A DNA stretch of 64,000 nucleotides from Arthrobacter sp. MYb214 (lineage in GTDB: Bacteria > Actinomycetota > Actinomycetes > Actinomycetales > Micrococcaceae). Under the pieces are notes generated by a model that saw only the letters and a program-made list of their open reading frames with translations, was not told the origin of the DNA and made no database searches. Where the stretch lies: contig NZ_PCPZ01000007.1 in assembly GCF_002979865.1 (NCBI RefSeq), positions 62,001 through 126,000 of the forward strand, written 5' to 3'. The stretch's first letter is position 1. Every line of letters begins with the position of its first letter. The translations under genes and the position numbers were made by a program. Of this stretch, positions 1 to 8,261 are shown one piece after another.

Positions 1-805
1 TACTTCTCGCGATAATGGCGGAAGCTCGTTGCACTTCCATTTCCCTTTTCCATTCGCGACGCTCCACGAACAGTTGACCGGCAGGCACCATACCCATAAG
101 GGCCGAAACGCCACTCAAGATCAGAAAGAGCATCGAACCGGTAACCAAGGCAAGCAAGACGCCGGAGATGATCGGAACGAATGCTGCGAGGACCAGAGCA
201 ATTAAGCGGGACAGCTCGGGCTTGGAAGGTACTTGGATTTCCAATTGTTCGGGGGTTACCAATTGACCGGATTGGGCGGTTAATGGATCGCCGACAGCGA
301 ATTCAGTGTTGCCCAGAAAGAAGCGCGATCCGTGTTCCAATTCCACGGACTCGCAGCGGCTGCCATCTGGCATGGCAAGTTGCTGCTCAGAGCAGGCTAC
401 CAGGCGCAAGCTCCGGGTTGTCACGAATAACTTCGCGTGAACCCGGGACACCAGCGGATCTTCTAACCATAATGGGGCGGTTCTGCCGATGACATGTTCT
501 CCCTTTGTGAGCGGAATCCAGGCACCAGCGTCGGGGCCGCGAACTACATATAACTTGAGGCACGAAGCTGTGGTGCTTGTGGCGCGAACAGGTTGGGGCA
601 ATTCATTGAGCAGAAGACGTTCAGACGCATGCAGGATCCCCAACTCTTCTATCCGCGTTATTCCCGAATACCATCGTTGTCCCGGGAAATGCTGCTGCAG
701 CAGTGCGGCGAGCTGCTCGCCCGATATTCGTCCGGACATGACAAGTTCGAATTGCCGCGGATGCTGGAATTTTCGGGAAATCAGAAGTAATTCATAGCGG
801 ACCAT
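1..805 (-). CDS. FHA-domain, EssC/FtsK-like membrane ATPase (N-terminal part only)
   Basis: The first 268 codons of a larger gene that runs off the left edge; the frame is open throughout. ATG at 805 follows AGGAG at good spacing. Residues about 84-172 are an FHA (phosphothreonine-binding) domain: a VIGR strand, then DPLVSRVHAKL, which carries the usual Ser-Arg and His. Two membrane helices follow (about 199-222 and 224-245), then a basic segment. This order, FHA then paired helices, is the N terminus of EssC-type type VII secretion ATPases and related FtsK/SpoIIIE proteins; the ATPase domains would lie outside the window. It is transcribed away from the Tad operon. The family call is inferred from the architecture, and a different FHA membrane protein is possible. 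Confidence 0.7.
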   Translation of the reverse strand, partial: MVRYELLLISRKFQHPRQFELVMSGRISGEQLAALLQQHFPGQRWYSGITRIEELGILHASERLLLNELPQPVRATSTTASCLKLYVVRGPDAGAWIPLTKGEHVIGRTAPLWLEDPLVSRVHAKLFVTTRSLRLVACSEQQLAMPDGSRCESVELEHGSRFFLGNTEFAVGDPLTAQSGQLVTPEQLEIQVPSKPELSRLIALVLAAFVPIISGVLLALVTGSMLFLILSGVSALMGMVPAGQLFVERREWKREMEVQRASAIIARS

Positions 806-929
806 GAGGTCTCCTGAATGTAATGGAATGTTGTCGTTCCCATCTAAACCAGCATTGAGGGCGGCGCTGGAAGATAAGAATCTTGGTGTGGAGAAAGTAC
901 CAAGAACTATCCACAACTTCGGGAACCTC

Positions 930-958
930 TTGAAAGCGGTCTCTGCTGCAGATAGCAT
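930..958 (+). promoter_or_regulatory. Candidate promoter of the tad operon
   Basis: A -35 TTGAAA (930-935), a 17-nt spacer and a -10 TAGCAT (953-958) lie about 95 nt before tadA, inside the 249-bp divergent region between the FHA gene and tadA. Seen by eye only; no operator was recognised. Confidence 0.4.
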
Positions 959-1054
959 CCCTTGTCATACGAATAGGTATGCTGCACCGACGACGCGCTC
1001 GCCGATAGTCCCCGAGATCGGGATCCTCCAGTAGGGAAGCCAAAGGAGTCAGTC

Positions 1055-2275
1055 GTGGATGCGCTGTCCATTGTCGAAGACGAAGTACGCGAGCTGGTTC
1101 GCCGGCGTGGATTGGACCCGGCAAAGCAGCCAGCGATGATCCGATCACTTATTGAAGAGGTCATTCGCGACTACGACGAACGCGCATTGCTTGGCGCCGT
1201 GCCTTCACTTGGATCGCTAGAGGCCGCCCAACGTTCAGTATTCGATAATGTGGCCGGGTTCGGAGCGCTGCAACCCTTATTGGATGATCCTTCTGTTGAA
1301 GAGATCTGGGTAAATTCTCCACATCAAGTATTTTGCGCCAGAGGTGGCCAAAGCGAACTGACCCACATACGCATGGAATCGGCAGAAATCGCGGCTCTAG
1401 TAGAACGCATGCTCAAAACGTCGGGCAGGCGTCTGGACCTTTCCCAGCCATTCGTCGACTGCCAATTGCCTGATGGGTCTCGTCTTCACGTCGTGATTCC
1501 AGACATCACCCATGAGCATTGGGCCATCAACATTCGTAAGTTCATTGCTCGCGCGGGAAAACTTGAAGATCTAGTTGAGCTGGGAGCCTTGAGCGAACAA
1601 GCAGCGAGGTTCCTTTCTACGGCGATCAGTGCCGGTCTGAATGTCATCGTTACTGGCCCTACACAAGCCGGCAAAACGACAATGCTCAACTGTCTGGCAT
1701 CAGCGATCGGCCCCAGGGAACGCATTATCACCATCGAGGAAATCTTTGAGCTGAATCTTTCACTAAGAGATGTCGTTGCCATGCAAACTCGCCTCGCCAA
1801 TCTTGAAGGCACCGGTGAAATCACGATGCGCCGGCTGGTCAAGGAGGCCTTGCGCATGCGCCCGGAACGGATCATTATCGGCGAGGTCCGCGAAGCAGAG
1901 TCCTTGGATATGCTCATTGCCCTGAACTCGGGAATCGCGGGGCTATGTACCTTGCATGCGAATTCTGCCCGCGACGCTATCACAAAAATTTGCACTTTGC
2001 CGTTGCTTGCAGGACCAAATATCACCAGCGACTTCACCATCAAGACCGTGGCTGCATGCATTGACCTTGTGGTTCATTGCGTGCGGAGTCCACAGGGCCA
2101 TCGCTATGTCAACGAGATTCTCAGCGTGCGCAACCGCGTGGAGGAAGGGCAAATTGAGTCCTCGACGCTTTTCGAGCGGCAAGCCGATCGCCTGCTGCCG
2201 GCTCGGGGAGCCGATTGGTCCCATGAAAAGTTTGATGTCGCTGGAATCAATATTGCCGAATTGATGGCGGTGTAG
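1055..2275 (+). CDS. tadA: Tad/Flp pilus assembly ATPase TadA (CpaF)
   Basis: Secretion ATPase of the GspE/VirB11 superfamily that powers Flp pilus assembly at the inner face of the membrane. It has 406 residues and starts at GTG after AAAGGAG. Walker A GPTQAGKTT lies near residue 200. An acidic ITIEE stretch, the Walker B-like ERIIIGEVR near 273, and a TLHANS His box follow. The N terminus (about 1-150) matches the helical plus sensor part of CpaF proteins. It opens a tight operon: tadB begins 3 nt after its stop. No tadZ/cpaE gene precedes it, which is unusual for a complete locus. Confidence 0.93.
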   Translation: MDALSIVEDEVRELVRRRGLDPAKQPAMIRSLIEEVIRDYDERALLGAVPSLGSLEAAQRSVFDNVAGFGALQPLLDDPSVEEIWVNSPHQVFCARGGQSELTHIRMESAEIAALVERMLKTSGRRLDLSQPFVDCQLPDGSRLHVVIPDITHEHWAINIRKFIARAGKLEDLVELGALSEQAARFLSTAISAGLNVIVTGPTQAGKTTMLNCLASAIGPRERIITIEEIFELNLSLRDVVAMQTRLANLEGTGEITMRRLVKEALRMRPERIIIGEVREAESLDMLIALNSGIAGLCTLHANSARDAITKICTLPLLAGPNITSDFTIKTVAACIDLVVHCVRSPQGHRYVNEILSVRNRVEEGQIESSTLFERQADRLLPARGADWSHEKFDVAGINIAELMAV

Positions 2276-2277
2276 CG

Positions 2278-3129
2278 GTGGTTGCTTTCTTTGCTCTCCT
2301 TGGCGGGCTAGGCATTGCCCTCATGGTTGACTGGTTGCTCTTCGCCCCGTGGGCAAAATCGCCCAAACGTAGCTCGGCCATCAAGAATGCTCTTTTGCAT
2401 GCAGGAATGAGCAATCTGGCTCCGGCAAAATTCATCGTGATTTGCCTGGTCTGCGGGCTGACTTCCGCGTTGGTGACGTTGGGACTCACCGCTTCGTGGC
2501 TCTTCGCCTTGGTGTTTAGCATCTTCGGTTCATTCGCACCATGGGTCTACCTGCGCCATCAAGCCACCAAGCGCCGCACAGCATTGCAAGAACAATGGCC
2601 AGAGGTGGTTGATCACTTGCGAAGTGCCATCCGGGCGGGCCTATCTCTTCCCGAAGCATTGAGCCAATTGGCTGTCGTCGGCCCGCAGGTATTGCGTCCG
2701 CTATTTCGGGATTTCGCATTGGACTATCGAGCCACAGCGAACTTCTCCGTGGCGCTGGACCAGCTGGGCGAACGCTTGGCAGACCCGGTAGCCGACAAGA
2801 TTCTCACGACATTGCGGATTACGCGTGAAGTCGGGGGCACCGACTTGGGGCATACGCTCACAACTTTGTCGGCATTCTTGCGCGATGACGTGAGAACACG
2901 AGGGGAACTCGCTGCCCGCCAATCATGGATTGTCTCGGCAGCGCGTTTGGCAGTCGCCGCGCCATGGATCTTGCTGTTGGTCTTGGGCACCCAGGAAGCT
3001 GCGAAGGATGCATATATGACGTTCGGGGGAGTGATAGTGCTATGCCTGGGCATGCTGGTTTCCCTCGTTTGCTATCGAATCATGCTCCGGCTGGGCACCT
3101 TGCCAGTAGAAGAACGAGTCCTGGCATGA
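2278..3129 (+). CDS. tadB: Tad pilus platform protein TadB (type II secretion F family)
   Basis: Inner-membrane platform protein of the Flp pilus machine, 283 residues, with GTG just after the tadA stop. Hydrophobic helices at about 1-22, 45-65 and 70-85 precede a cytoplasmic T2SSF domain containing the typical stretch DHLRSAIRAGLSLPEAL, where a Gly between helices is characteristic. Two C-terminal helices follow (about 220-240 and 248-270). Its TGA overlaps the ATG of tadC (ATGA), suggesting translational coupling. TadB and TadC are normally paired and thought to form the platform driven by TadA. Confidence 0.88.
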   Translation: MVAFFALLGGLGIALMVDWLLFAPWAKSPKRSSAIKNALLHAGMSNLAPAKFIVICLVCGLTSALVTLGLTASWLFALVFSIFGSFAPWVYLRHQATKRRTALQEQWPEVVDHLRSAIRAGLSLPEALSQLAVVGPQVLRPLFRDFALDYRATANFSVALDQLGERLADPVADKILTTLRITREVGGTDLGHTLTTLSAFLRDDVRTRGELAARQSWIVSAARLAVAAPWILLLVLGTQEAAKDAYMTFGGVIVLCLGMLVSLVCYRIMLRLGTLPVEERVLA

Positions 3130-4067
3130 ACAGCTATACACCGTGGGCGGCGCTTTGCGGTTTGGGACTTGGCATAGGCCTTTGGCTGGTCTTTGTGAAC
3201 CTGCCGGGCTGGCGAAGAATGGCCTTCGCTGATCGTATTGCGCCCCATGTTCGCGTTGGCGTTCGAAGCTCACGCATGCTGGAAGACTCATGGCACTCTG
3301 ACTCCGGGCACTCGGCTTTAGGCCAACTCGCTGCCCCCATGTTGCTGCAAATCAAGAAGCTGGCTAGCCTACACAGTCCTTCGGCAAGTACTCTTCGGAA
3401 GCGTCTGAACGCTGCCGGATTGGACATGAGCGTAATTGACTACCGGTCTCAAGAAATTGTTTATGCTCTGGCAGGGCTAGTAGCAGGATCTGCGCTCATG
3501 GCCTTTGCCGCCGTTCAGTATCATGTCTCTTTGATCCTATCGGTGCTAGTCGTTATTGGTTTCGGGATTGTTGGCTATGCATTGCGTGGTTGGTGGCTTG
3601 GCGAACAGATCCATCGGCGGGCCAGGAAAATATTGACTCAGTTTCCAACCGTGGCCGAAGTGCTGGCGCTAACTGTCGGCGCAGGCGAATCAACCACCGG
3701 GGCCATCGAAAGAATTTCACGAATCTGCCACGGGGTGATCGGTGACGAATTCACCAAGACTTTGAACGACATTCACGCAGGCACACCGATGGTCCAAGCG
3801 ATGCAGAATATGTCCGACCGGATGCAAGTTGGAGCCATGACGCGATTTGTCGATGCAATCGTTGTTGCAACAGAGCGAGGCACACCATTGGCTCAAGTGC
3901 TCAGAGACCAAGCACAAGATGTCCGCGATGCGTCCAAACGAGAACTTATGGAAGTTGCAGGAAAACGCGAGATTTCCATGCTGGTACCGGTCGTGTTCGG
4001 AATTCTTCCTCTCACGATCGTTTTCGCCGTATTCCCCGGTCTGGCGTTATTGGAGATGAGTTATTGA
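3126..4067 (+). CDS. tadC: Tad pilus platform protein TadC (type II secretion F family)
   Basis: Second T2SSF-type membrane protein, 313 residues. The frame is open further upstream, but ATG 3126 overlaps the tadB stop as ATGA and gives a hydrophobic N terminus, so I chose it. A central pair of helices (about 112-165) precedes a T2SSF domain with the run FPTVAEVLALTVGAGES. A hydrophobic C-terminal helix ends the protein. It is expected to form a platform complex with TadB in the cytoplasmic membrane. Confidence 0.87.
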   Translation: MNSYTPWAALCGLGLGIGLWLVFVNLPGWRRMAFADRIAPHVRVGVRSSRMLEDSWHSDSGHSALGQLAAPMLLQIKKLASLHSPSASTLRKRLNAAGLDMSVIDYRSQEIVYALAGLVAGSALMAFAAVQYHVSLILSVLVVIGFGIVGYALRGWWLGEQIHRRARKILTQFPTVAEVLALTVGAGESTTGAIERISRICHGVIGDEFTKTLNDIHAGTPMVQAMQNMSDRMQVGAMTRFVDAIVVATERGTPLAQVLRDQAQDVRDASKRELMEVAGKREISMLVPVVFGILPLTIVFAVFPGLALLEMSY

Positions 4068-4130
4068 TCGGAGCATAGAAAAGCTTGAATCTCCCACTTT
4101 GAAATCCTTTAGCAAGTTAGAAGGGCCGTC

Positions 4131-4364
4131 ATGAATCACATACAAGAAATGATGCTCAAACTGGTATTGCAAATCACTGCAACCGGTGAACTACTCTTTC
4201 GTAAGGTTTCCCCGAAACTCAGGGATAGCAGAGGCGACGTGCCCGGATGGGTCATGATTACACTCATGTCCGCGTTGCTGGTTGCCGCCTTGCTGGCCAT
4301 TGCAGGGCCTAGGCTGCAGGACCTGTTCAACCAAGCGATCGATCGAGTTTCCGGATTGGGATAA
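4131..4364 (+). CDS. Flp pilin-like small membrane protein
   Basis: 77 residues, preceded by AGAAGGG at good spacing. A basic leader ends in SRGD and is followed by one long hydrophobic helix (about 41-62) and a short amphipathic tail. Size and position (after tadC, before the TadE genes) make it the best candidate for the major pilin. Unlike classical Flp pilins it lacks the Glu at +5 after the cleavage Gly: here the residues after Gly are D-V-P-G-W. Either processing differs or the protein is not cleaved. Calling it the pilin is inference from context. Confidence 0.6.
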   Translation: MNHIQEMMLKLVLQITATGELLFRKVSPKLRDSRGDVPGWVMITLMSALLVAALLAIAGPRLQDLFNQAIDRVSGLG

Positions 4365-4370
4365 CCGCGC

Positions 4371-4790
4371 ATGTGGTCGAGTGCGGGGTCTCCTGGAAAT
4401 TCGGAATCTGCGGAACTTGTAGATTGCGAGAACGGGTCTGCTGTAGCCGAATTTGTCATGGTCACAACGTTGCTTGTGGTCATCGCAATGACGCTCATCC
4501 AACTCGCGTTGGTACTGCATGTGCGCAACACCCTGATTGACGCAGCATCGAACGGCGCCCATTACGGTGCTTTGGCCAATCGGTCAGTATCCGACGCTCG
4601 AAGCAGAACTCGGATGTTGATCACCGAAAGCTTGCATGGCGGATTTGCCCGTGACATTGCTGTGAGCACAACCCGCGTTGGTGATAGCCAGTTGGTAACC
4701 GTATCGGTTAACACTAGGGTGCCCTTAATCGGGTTCTTGCCCAACGGGTGGGATTTGCAGGTTCAGGGAGAAGCTGTGCGTTATGGGTAG
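4371..4790 (+). CDS. TadE-like pseudopilin
   Basis: 139 residues. A hydrophilic leader ends in NG, followed by S-A-V-A-E-F and a hydrophobic helix (about 24-48): the class III signal pattern with Glu at +5 and cleavage after Gly. The rest is a soluble periplasm-facing domain, as in the TadE family of minor pseudopilins. It begins 6 nt after the pilin-like gene and overlaps the next gene by 8 nt. Confidence 0.8.
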   Translation: MWSSAGSPGNSESAELVDCENGSAVAEFVMVTTLLVVIAMTLIQLALVLHVRNTLIDAASNGAHYGALANRSVSDARSRTRMLITESLHGGFARDIAVSTTRVGDSQLVTVSVNTRVPLIGFLPNGWDLQVQGEAVRYG

Positions 4791-5229
4791 AGCCAAGTAT
4801 CTCGCTGCCGCGATGCACAAGAGAATCCGGGCCGAAGATCGCGGCAGCGCGATAGTGGAGTTTATTTTTGCTTCAACTGTCTTGCTGATTCCCATGGTGT
4901 ACCTGATTCTGGCCGTCGGACAGCTGCAAGGCGGTAGCTATGCCGTGGTTGGAGCTGCTGATCATGCAGCGAAGGTTTTCGCCGCCGCCGATAACCCCGC
5001 CCAGGCAAGGTCAGATGCGCACGCAGTCGTACGAAGAACCATGAACAACTTTGGATATGCCGACGCTCGCACATCGATTAGTTGCGACAAGGAATGCTTG
5101 AGTCCGGGCAGTGTCGTCACTGTGACGGTAGCGTTGGATGTTCCCCTTCCTTTCGTTTCCGACTGGGCAGAGGTATCTGCTTTCACCGTGGATTCTTCAG
5201 CCTCGCAAAGGACTGATCGCTTTGGCTAG
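4783..5229 (+). CDS. TadE/TadF-like pseudopilin
   Basis: 148 residues, overlapping the previous gene by 8 nt. The signal is again class III type (DRG, then S-A-I-V-E-F, Glu at +5), followed by one membrane helix at about 22-45 and an exported domain with a Cys pair (ISCDKEC). Cys pairs of this kind occur in TadF-type minor pseudopilins, and I infer a disulfide. It probably works with the preceding TadE-like protein in pilus initiation or anchoring. Confidence 0.78.
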   Translation: MGRAKYLAAAMHKRIRAEDRGSAIVEFIFASTVLLIPMVYLILAVGQLQGGSYAVVGAADHAAKVFAAADNPAQARSDAHAVVRRTMNNFGYADARTSISCDKECLSPGSVVTVTVALDVPLPFVSDWAEVSAFTVDSSASQRTDRFG

Positions 5230-5677
5230 GACAAAACGCGCTGCCCTGAATCCACGGGACGAGGATGGACAATCCTTAGTGCTGGCAATCGGCTTGTGCG
5301 CCATCACTTTGCTGACTATTTCAGTGGTGCTAGCAGTCAGCGCAGTCAACCTCAAAGCGCGTCAGCTGTTGTCAATTGCCGACGGGGCGGTCGTGGCTGC
5401 CGTGGATGAATTCGAATTTGTTGCGGACAATGGCGACCCGAGGATTCAGTTGGACCAGCAGCGCGTGCAACAAGCCGTGCAACAGTACCTTTCGGATGTG
5501 GGTGCGGCCGGCCGCGTCGACAATTTACGCATTGGCCGGGTGCAGATCACGCCTGATGGGCAAGGCGCGAATCTCGTGCTGCAGGGCTCGGTGCAACCGC
5601 CGATAGTGGGGTGGATCGTTCCAGACGGAGTACCAATATCTCTAGATTCATCAGCAAGAACTGTACTGAGCAGGTGA
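5222..5677 (+). CDS. TadG-like Flp pilus-assembly protein (short form)
   Basis: 151 residues from TTG 5222, which has AAAGGA about 9 nt upstream and overlaps the preceding stop; an in-frame ATG at 5138 lies deep inside the upstream gene and lacks a ribosome site. The N terminus has the DGQSLVLAIGL motif and helix of the putative Flp pilus-assembly (TadG N-terminal) family. The remainder (about 45-150) is an exported domain without a von Willebrand module, so it is far shorter than classical TadG. It is the last gene of the operon. Confidence 0.7.
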   Translation: MARTKRAALNPRDEDGQSLVLAIGLCAITLLTISVVLAVSAVNLKARQLLSIADGAVVAAVDEFEFVADNGDPRIQLDQQRVQQAVQQYLSDVGAAGRVDNLRIGRVQITPDGQGANLVLQGSVQPPIVGWIVPDGVPISLDSSARTVLSR

Positions 5678-6067
5678 ACACCTCCGCGCAGAGCAGCATG
5701 GATGTTCCAGGGAAGCGGGAAATGCACAAGTACTGGGAAGCAAGAGAAAGAACGTGTCAGCGAGCAACGCTGCTGCATGCCCCAGGAGCGGAATCCAAGA
5801 AGGATGGATCCAGCGCAACCGGATCCATCATTTTTGCGGTAGTTCGGGCTTCTTTGGAAGCTTGCGGACCCACCTCCAAATCCCAGTTCAGAAATACTGT
5901 TCGAGAACTGACTGGCCGGATTCCCGATCGACCCGTGGATGCAAGCCTTGCAAGTTGGCTAGGGGTTCCACAGCGCGATTTTCAGTGAAAACCTCGATTG
6001 GAACTTCTTTTCGGCGATAGCACCGGACTCATTGATCAATGGCTAAATGACGTAGTCTTAGAGGACC
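5678..6067. other. Gene-free stretch between the tad operon and prfB
   Basis: 390 bp with one clear element, the terminator at 5803-5835. Open frames crossing it have no ribosome site, read straight through the terminator and match no family I recognise. The promoter of prfB is presumably in the last 200 bp, but I could not assign it. Confidence 0.5.
5803..5835 (+). terminator. Rho-independent terminator of the tad operon
   Basis: Perfect 9-bp stem GATGGATCC / GGATCCATC with a 9-nt loop, followed by ATTTTT. It sits about 125 nt after the last tad gene. Confidence 0.85.
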
Positions 6068-7183
6068 ATGGCAAAAACTGACTTCTCCGCTGAAATCCGC
6101 TCACTGCGTTCTACATTCTCCGCAATTGAAGACGTGAGCGATGTCGAGCAGATCAAAGCTGACATCGCAGTCCTCTCGGAGGAAGCTGGCGTTCCGAACC
6201 TCTGGGATGATCCGGCCGCCGCGCAGATCGTTACCAGCAAGCTATCGCATCGCCAGTCTGAGCTGGAACGGCTGACCCGGCTGAAGACCCGCATCGACGA
6301 TTTGGAAGTCTTGGTTGAGCTTGCTGAACTTGAAGACGACGATGATACGTTGCACGAAGCGGATAGAGAGCTCGTCAGCGTCCAGAAGTCCCTTGCCGAA
6401 CTCGAAATTGTTACCCTTCTCAACGGTGAATTCGATGCTCGCGGAGCGGTTGTCACGATTCGCTCCGGTGCCGGCGGCGTTGATGCCGCCGATTTCGCAG
6501 AGATGCTTTTGCGCATGTACCTGCGCTGGGCTGAACGCCGTGGTTACAAGGCCACCGTTATGGATACCTCGTATGCCGAGGAGGCCGGCCTTAAATCGGC
6601 AACCTTCGAAATCGACGCACCGTATGCCTTCGGCACACTCTCGGTAGAAGCCGGCACGCACCGTCTGGTTCGTATTTCACCATTCGATAATCAGGGACGT
6701 CGCCAGACGTCGTTTGCCGCAGTGGAGGTCGTGCCGCTGATTGAGCAGACTGACACCATCGAAATCCCTGAATCTGAAATCCGCGTGGACGTCTTCCGTT
6801 CCTCTGGCCCTGGCGGACAGAGCGTTAACACCACCGACTCTGCAGTACGCATGACGCATATTCCTACCGGAGTTGTCGTCTCGATGCAGAACGAAAAGTC
6901 GCAGATCCAGAACCGTGCTGCCGCACTTCGAGTTCTGCAATCGCGGTTGCTGCTTCTGAAGAAGGAACAAGAAGACGCCCAGAAGAAGGAATTCGCCGGA
7001 GATGTGAAGGCATCTTGGGGCGATCAGATGCGATCCTATGTGCTTAATCCGTACCAAATGGTCAAGGACCTGCGTACCGAACATGAAGTCGGCAATACCC
7101 AGGCAGTACTTGATGGTGAAATTGACGATTTCATTGATGCAGGCATCCGCTGGCGTGCAGGACAGCGTCGCCCTAGTAAGTAA
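6068..7183 (+). CDS. prfB: Peptide chain release factor 2
   Basis: Class I release factor reading UGA and UAA, 371 residues. The SPF tripeptide (in ISPFDNQG) that gives RF2 specificity and the catalytic GGQ at about 249-251 are both present, with the usual [11 protein letters not shown] context. The reading frame is continuous: the internal UGA of the autoregulatory +1 frameshift found in many bacteria is absent. GAGG lies only 3 nt from the ATG, a short spacing. It is followed by ftsE, the usual actinobacterial order. Confidence 0.97.
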   Translation: MAKTDFSAEIRSLRSTFSAIEDVSDVEQIKADIAVLSEEAGVPNLWDDPAAAQIVTSKLSHRQSELERLTRLKTRIDDLEVLVELAELEDDDDTLHEADRELVSVQKSLAELEIVTLLNGEFDARGAVVTIRSGAGGVDAADFAEMLLRMYLRWAERRGYKATVMDTSYAEEAGLKSATFEIDAPYAFGTLSVEAGTHRLVRISPFDNQGRRQTSFAAVEVVPLIEQTDTIEIPESEIRVDVFRSSGPGGQSVNTTDSAVRMTHIPTGVVVSMQNEKSQIQNRAAALRVLQSRLLLLKKEQEDAQKKEFAGDVKASWGDQMRSYVLNPYQMVKDLRTEHEVGNTQAVLDGEIDDFIDAGIRWRAGQRRPSK

Positions 7184-7191
7184 GCGAAATC

Positions 7192-7280
7192 GCGAATTCC
7201 AGCTGGTCTAAACGCTTTTGCCACAGAGGGTGTAAGTATCATCACCGTTACGAACTCCGTTTCGCTAATTCCAGCTAGTC
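7192..7280. repeat. Imperfect direct repeat before ftsE
   Basis: Two 17-nt copies, GCGAATTCCAGCTGGTC (7192-7208) and GCTAATTCCAGCTAGTC (7264-7280), differ at two positions and are 72 nt apart. The core AATTCCAGCT is identical. They could be paired protein-binding sites in the prfB-ftsE gap. Function unknown. Confidence 0.5.
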
Positions 7281-7463
7281 ATGCCTAAGCTGGGCATTCT
7301 GCGTTAGCTGTATGTACGGCATGAATCTCGCAACACACCTTATATTTCGGCTGGTTAGCTACCTGGCACCGATAGTGTTTGGAAGACTGGCGCACCAAAA
7401 GACGTTTGATCTCGAGATTGGTATTCGTGGGTCGCGCCCCGACGAAGACTAGCGATTGAAGAC

Positions 7464-8261
7464 ATGATTAAATTCGAAAACGTCTCGATGGTTTACGAGC
7501 CAAAGCAGCAGAATGCAGCTTTGGACGATATAAACATCGAGATAGACCGTGGCGAGTTCGCCTTCTTGGTTGGCGAATCCGGTTCGGGTAAGTCGACCTT
7601 CCTCAGCTTGGTGCTGCGCGAAAAGCGCTCCACCGACGGATCCGTCTACGTGGCGGGACAGAACCTCAACCGCATTCCGAGCCGCCGTGTGCCTAAGCTG
7701 CGCCGTGACATCGGTTTCGTTTTCCAGGACTTCCGCCTGCTGCGCGAGCGCACGGTCTTCGACAACGTCGCGTTCGCCATGGAGGTCATTGGAGCTTCAC
7801 GGGCCCAGATCCGCGAGCGTGTGCCAGATGCACTTAAAATGGTCGGCCTTGAAGATAAGGCGCGTCGCAAGCCAACTGAACTTTCCGGTGGCGAGCAGCA
7901 ACGCGTCGGCATTGCCCGCGCCATTGTGAACAGGCCCTCGATCCTGCTTGCCGATGAGCCTACGGGTAACCTCGACCGCAAGAACAGCATCGAAGTCATG
8001 AACGTGCTCAACCGCATTAACCAGAACGGTACGACTGTCCTGATGGCTACGCACGCACATGAACTGGTGAGCGAATACCGCCACCGCGTTATTGAACTGA
8101 GTCGCGGGCAGGTCATCCGCGATGAAATTGATGGACAGTACGCCCCGATGACCACCGTGGTGAACCAGGACGGTTCGCGCGAACTGCTCGTCGGCGATTC
8201 CGCCGTGGAGTACGACGAAGAGTCACAGGTTGCTGAGGACAAGAAAGACGAGGACCAGTGA
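7464..8261 (+). CDS. ftsE: Cell division ATP-binding protein FtsE
   Basis: ABC ATPase that pairs with FtsX and couples ATP hydrolysis to activation of a periplasmic wall hydrolase at the division site. It has 265 residues: Walker A GESGSGKS at about 38-45, Q-loop FVFQDFRLL, signature LSGGEQQ, Walker B ILLADEPTGNLD and a switch His in ATHAHE. Residues about 225-265 form an acidic tail longer than the compact FtsE of E. coli. The ftsX start overlaps its stop by 4 nt. Confidence 0.97.
   Translation: MIKFENVSMVYEPKQQNAALDDINIEIDRGEFAFLVGESGSGKSTFLSLVLREKRSTDGSVYVAGQNLNRIPSRRVPKLRRDIGFVFQDFRLLRERTVFDNVAFAMEVIGASRAQIRERVPDALKMVGLEDKARRKPTELSGGEQQRVGIARAIVNRPSILLADEPTGNLDRKNSIEVMNVLNRINQNGTTVLMATHAHELVSEYRHRVIELSRGQVIRDEIDGQYAPMTTVVNQDGSRELLVGDSAVEYDEESQVAEDKKDEDQ

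Noticed and set aside
5611-5988. Open frame between the tad operon and prfB
   Set aside because: It overlaps the TadG-like gene, has no ribosome site, reads through a strong terminator and matches no family.
6068-6200. Programmed +1 frameshift in prfB
   Set aside because: The frame is continuous with no internal UGA near codon 25.
7321-7452. 43-codon frame before ftsE
   Set aside because: No ribosome site and no recognised family; kept only as part of a low-interest observation.
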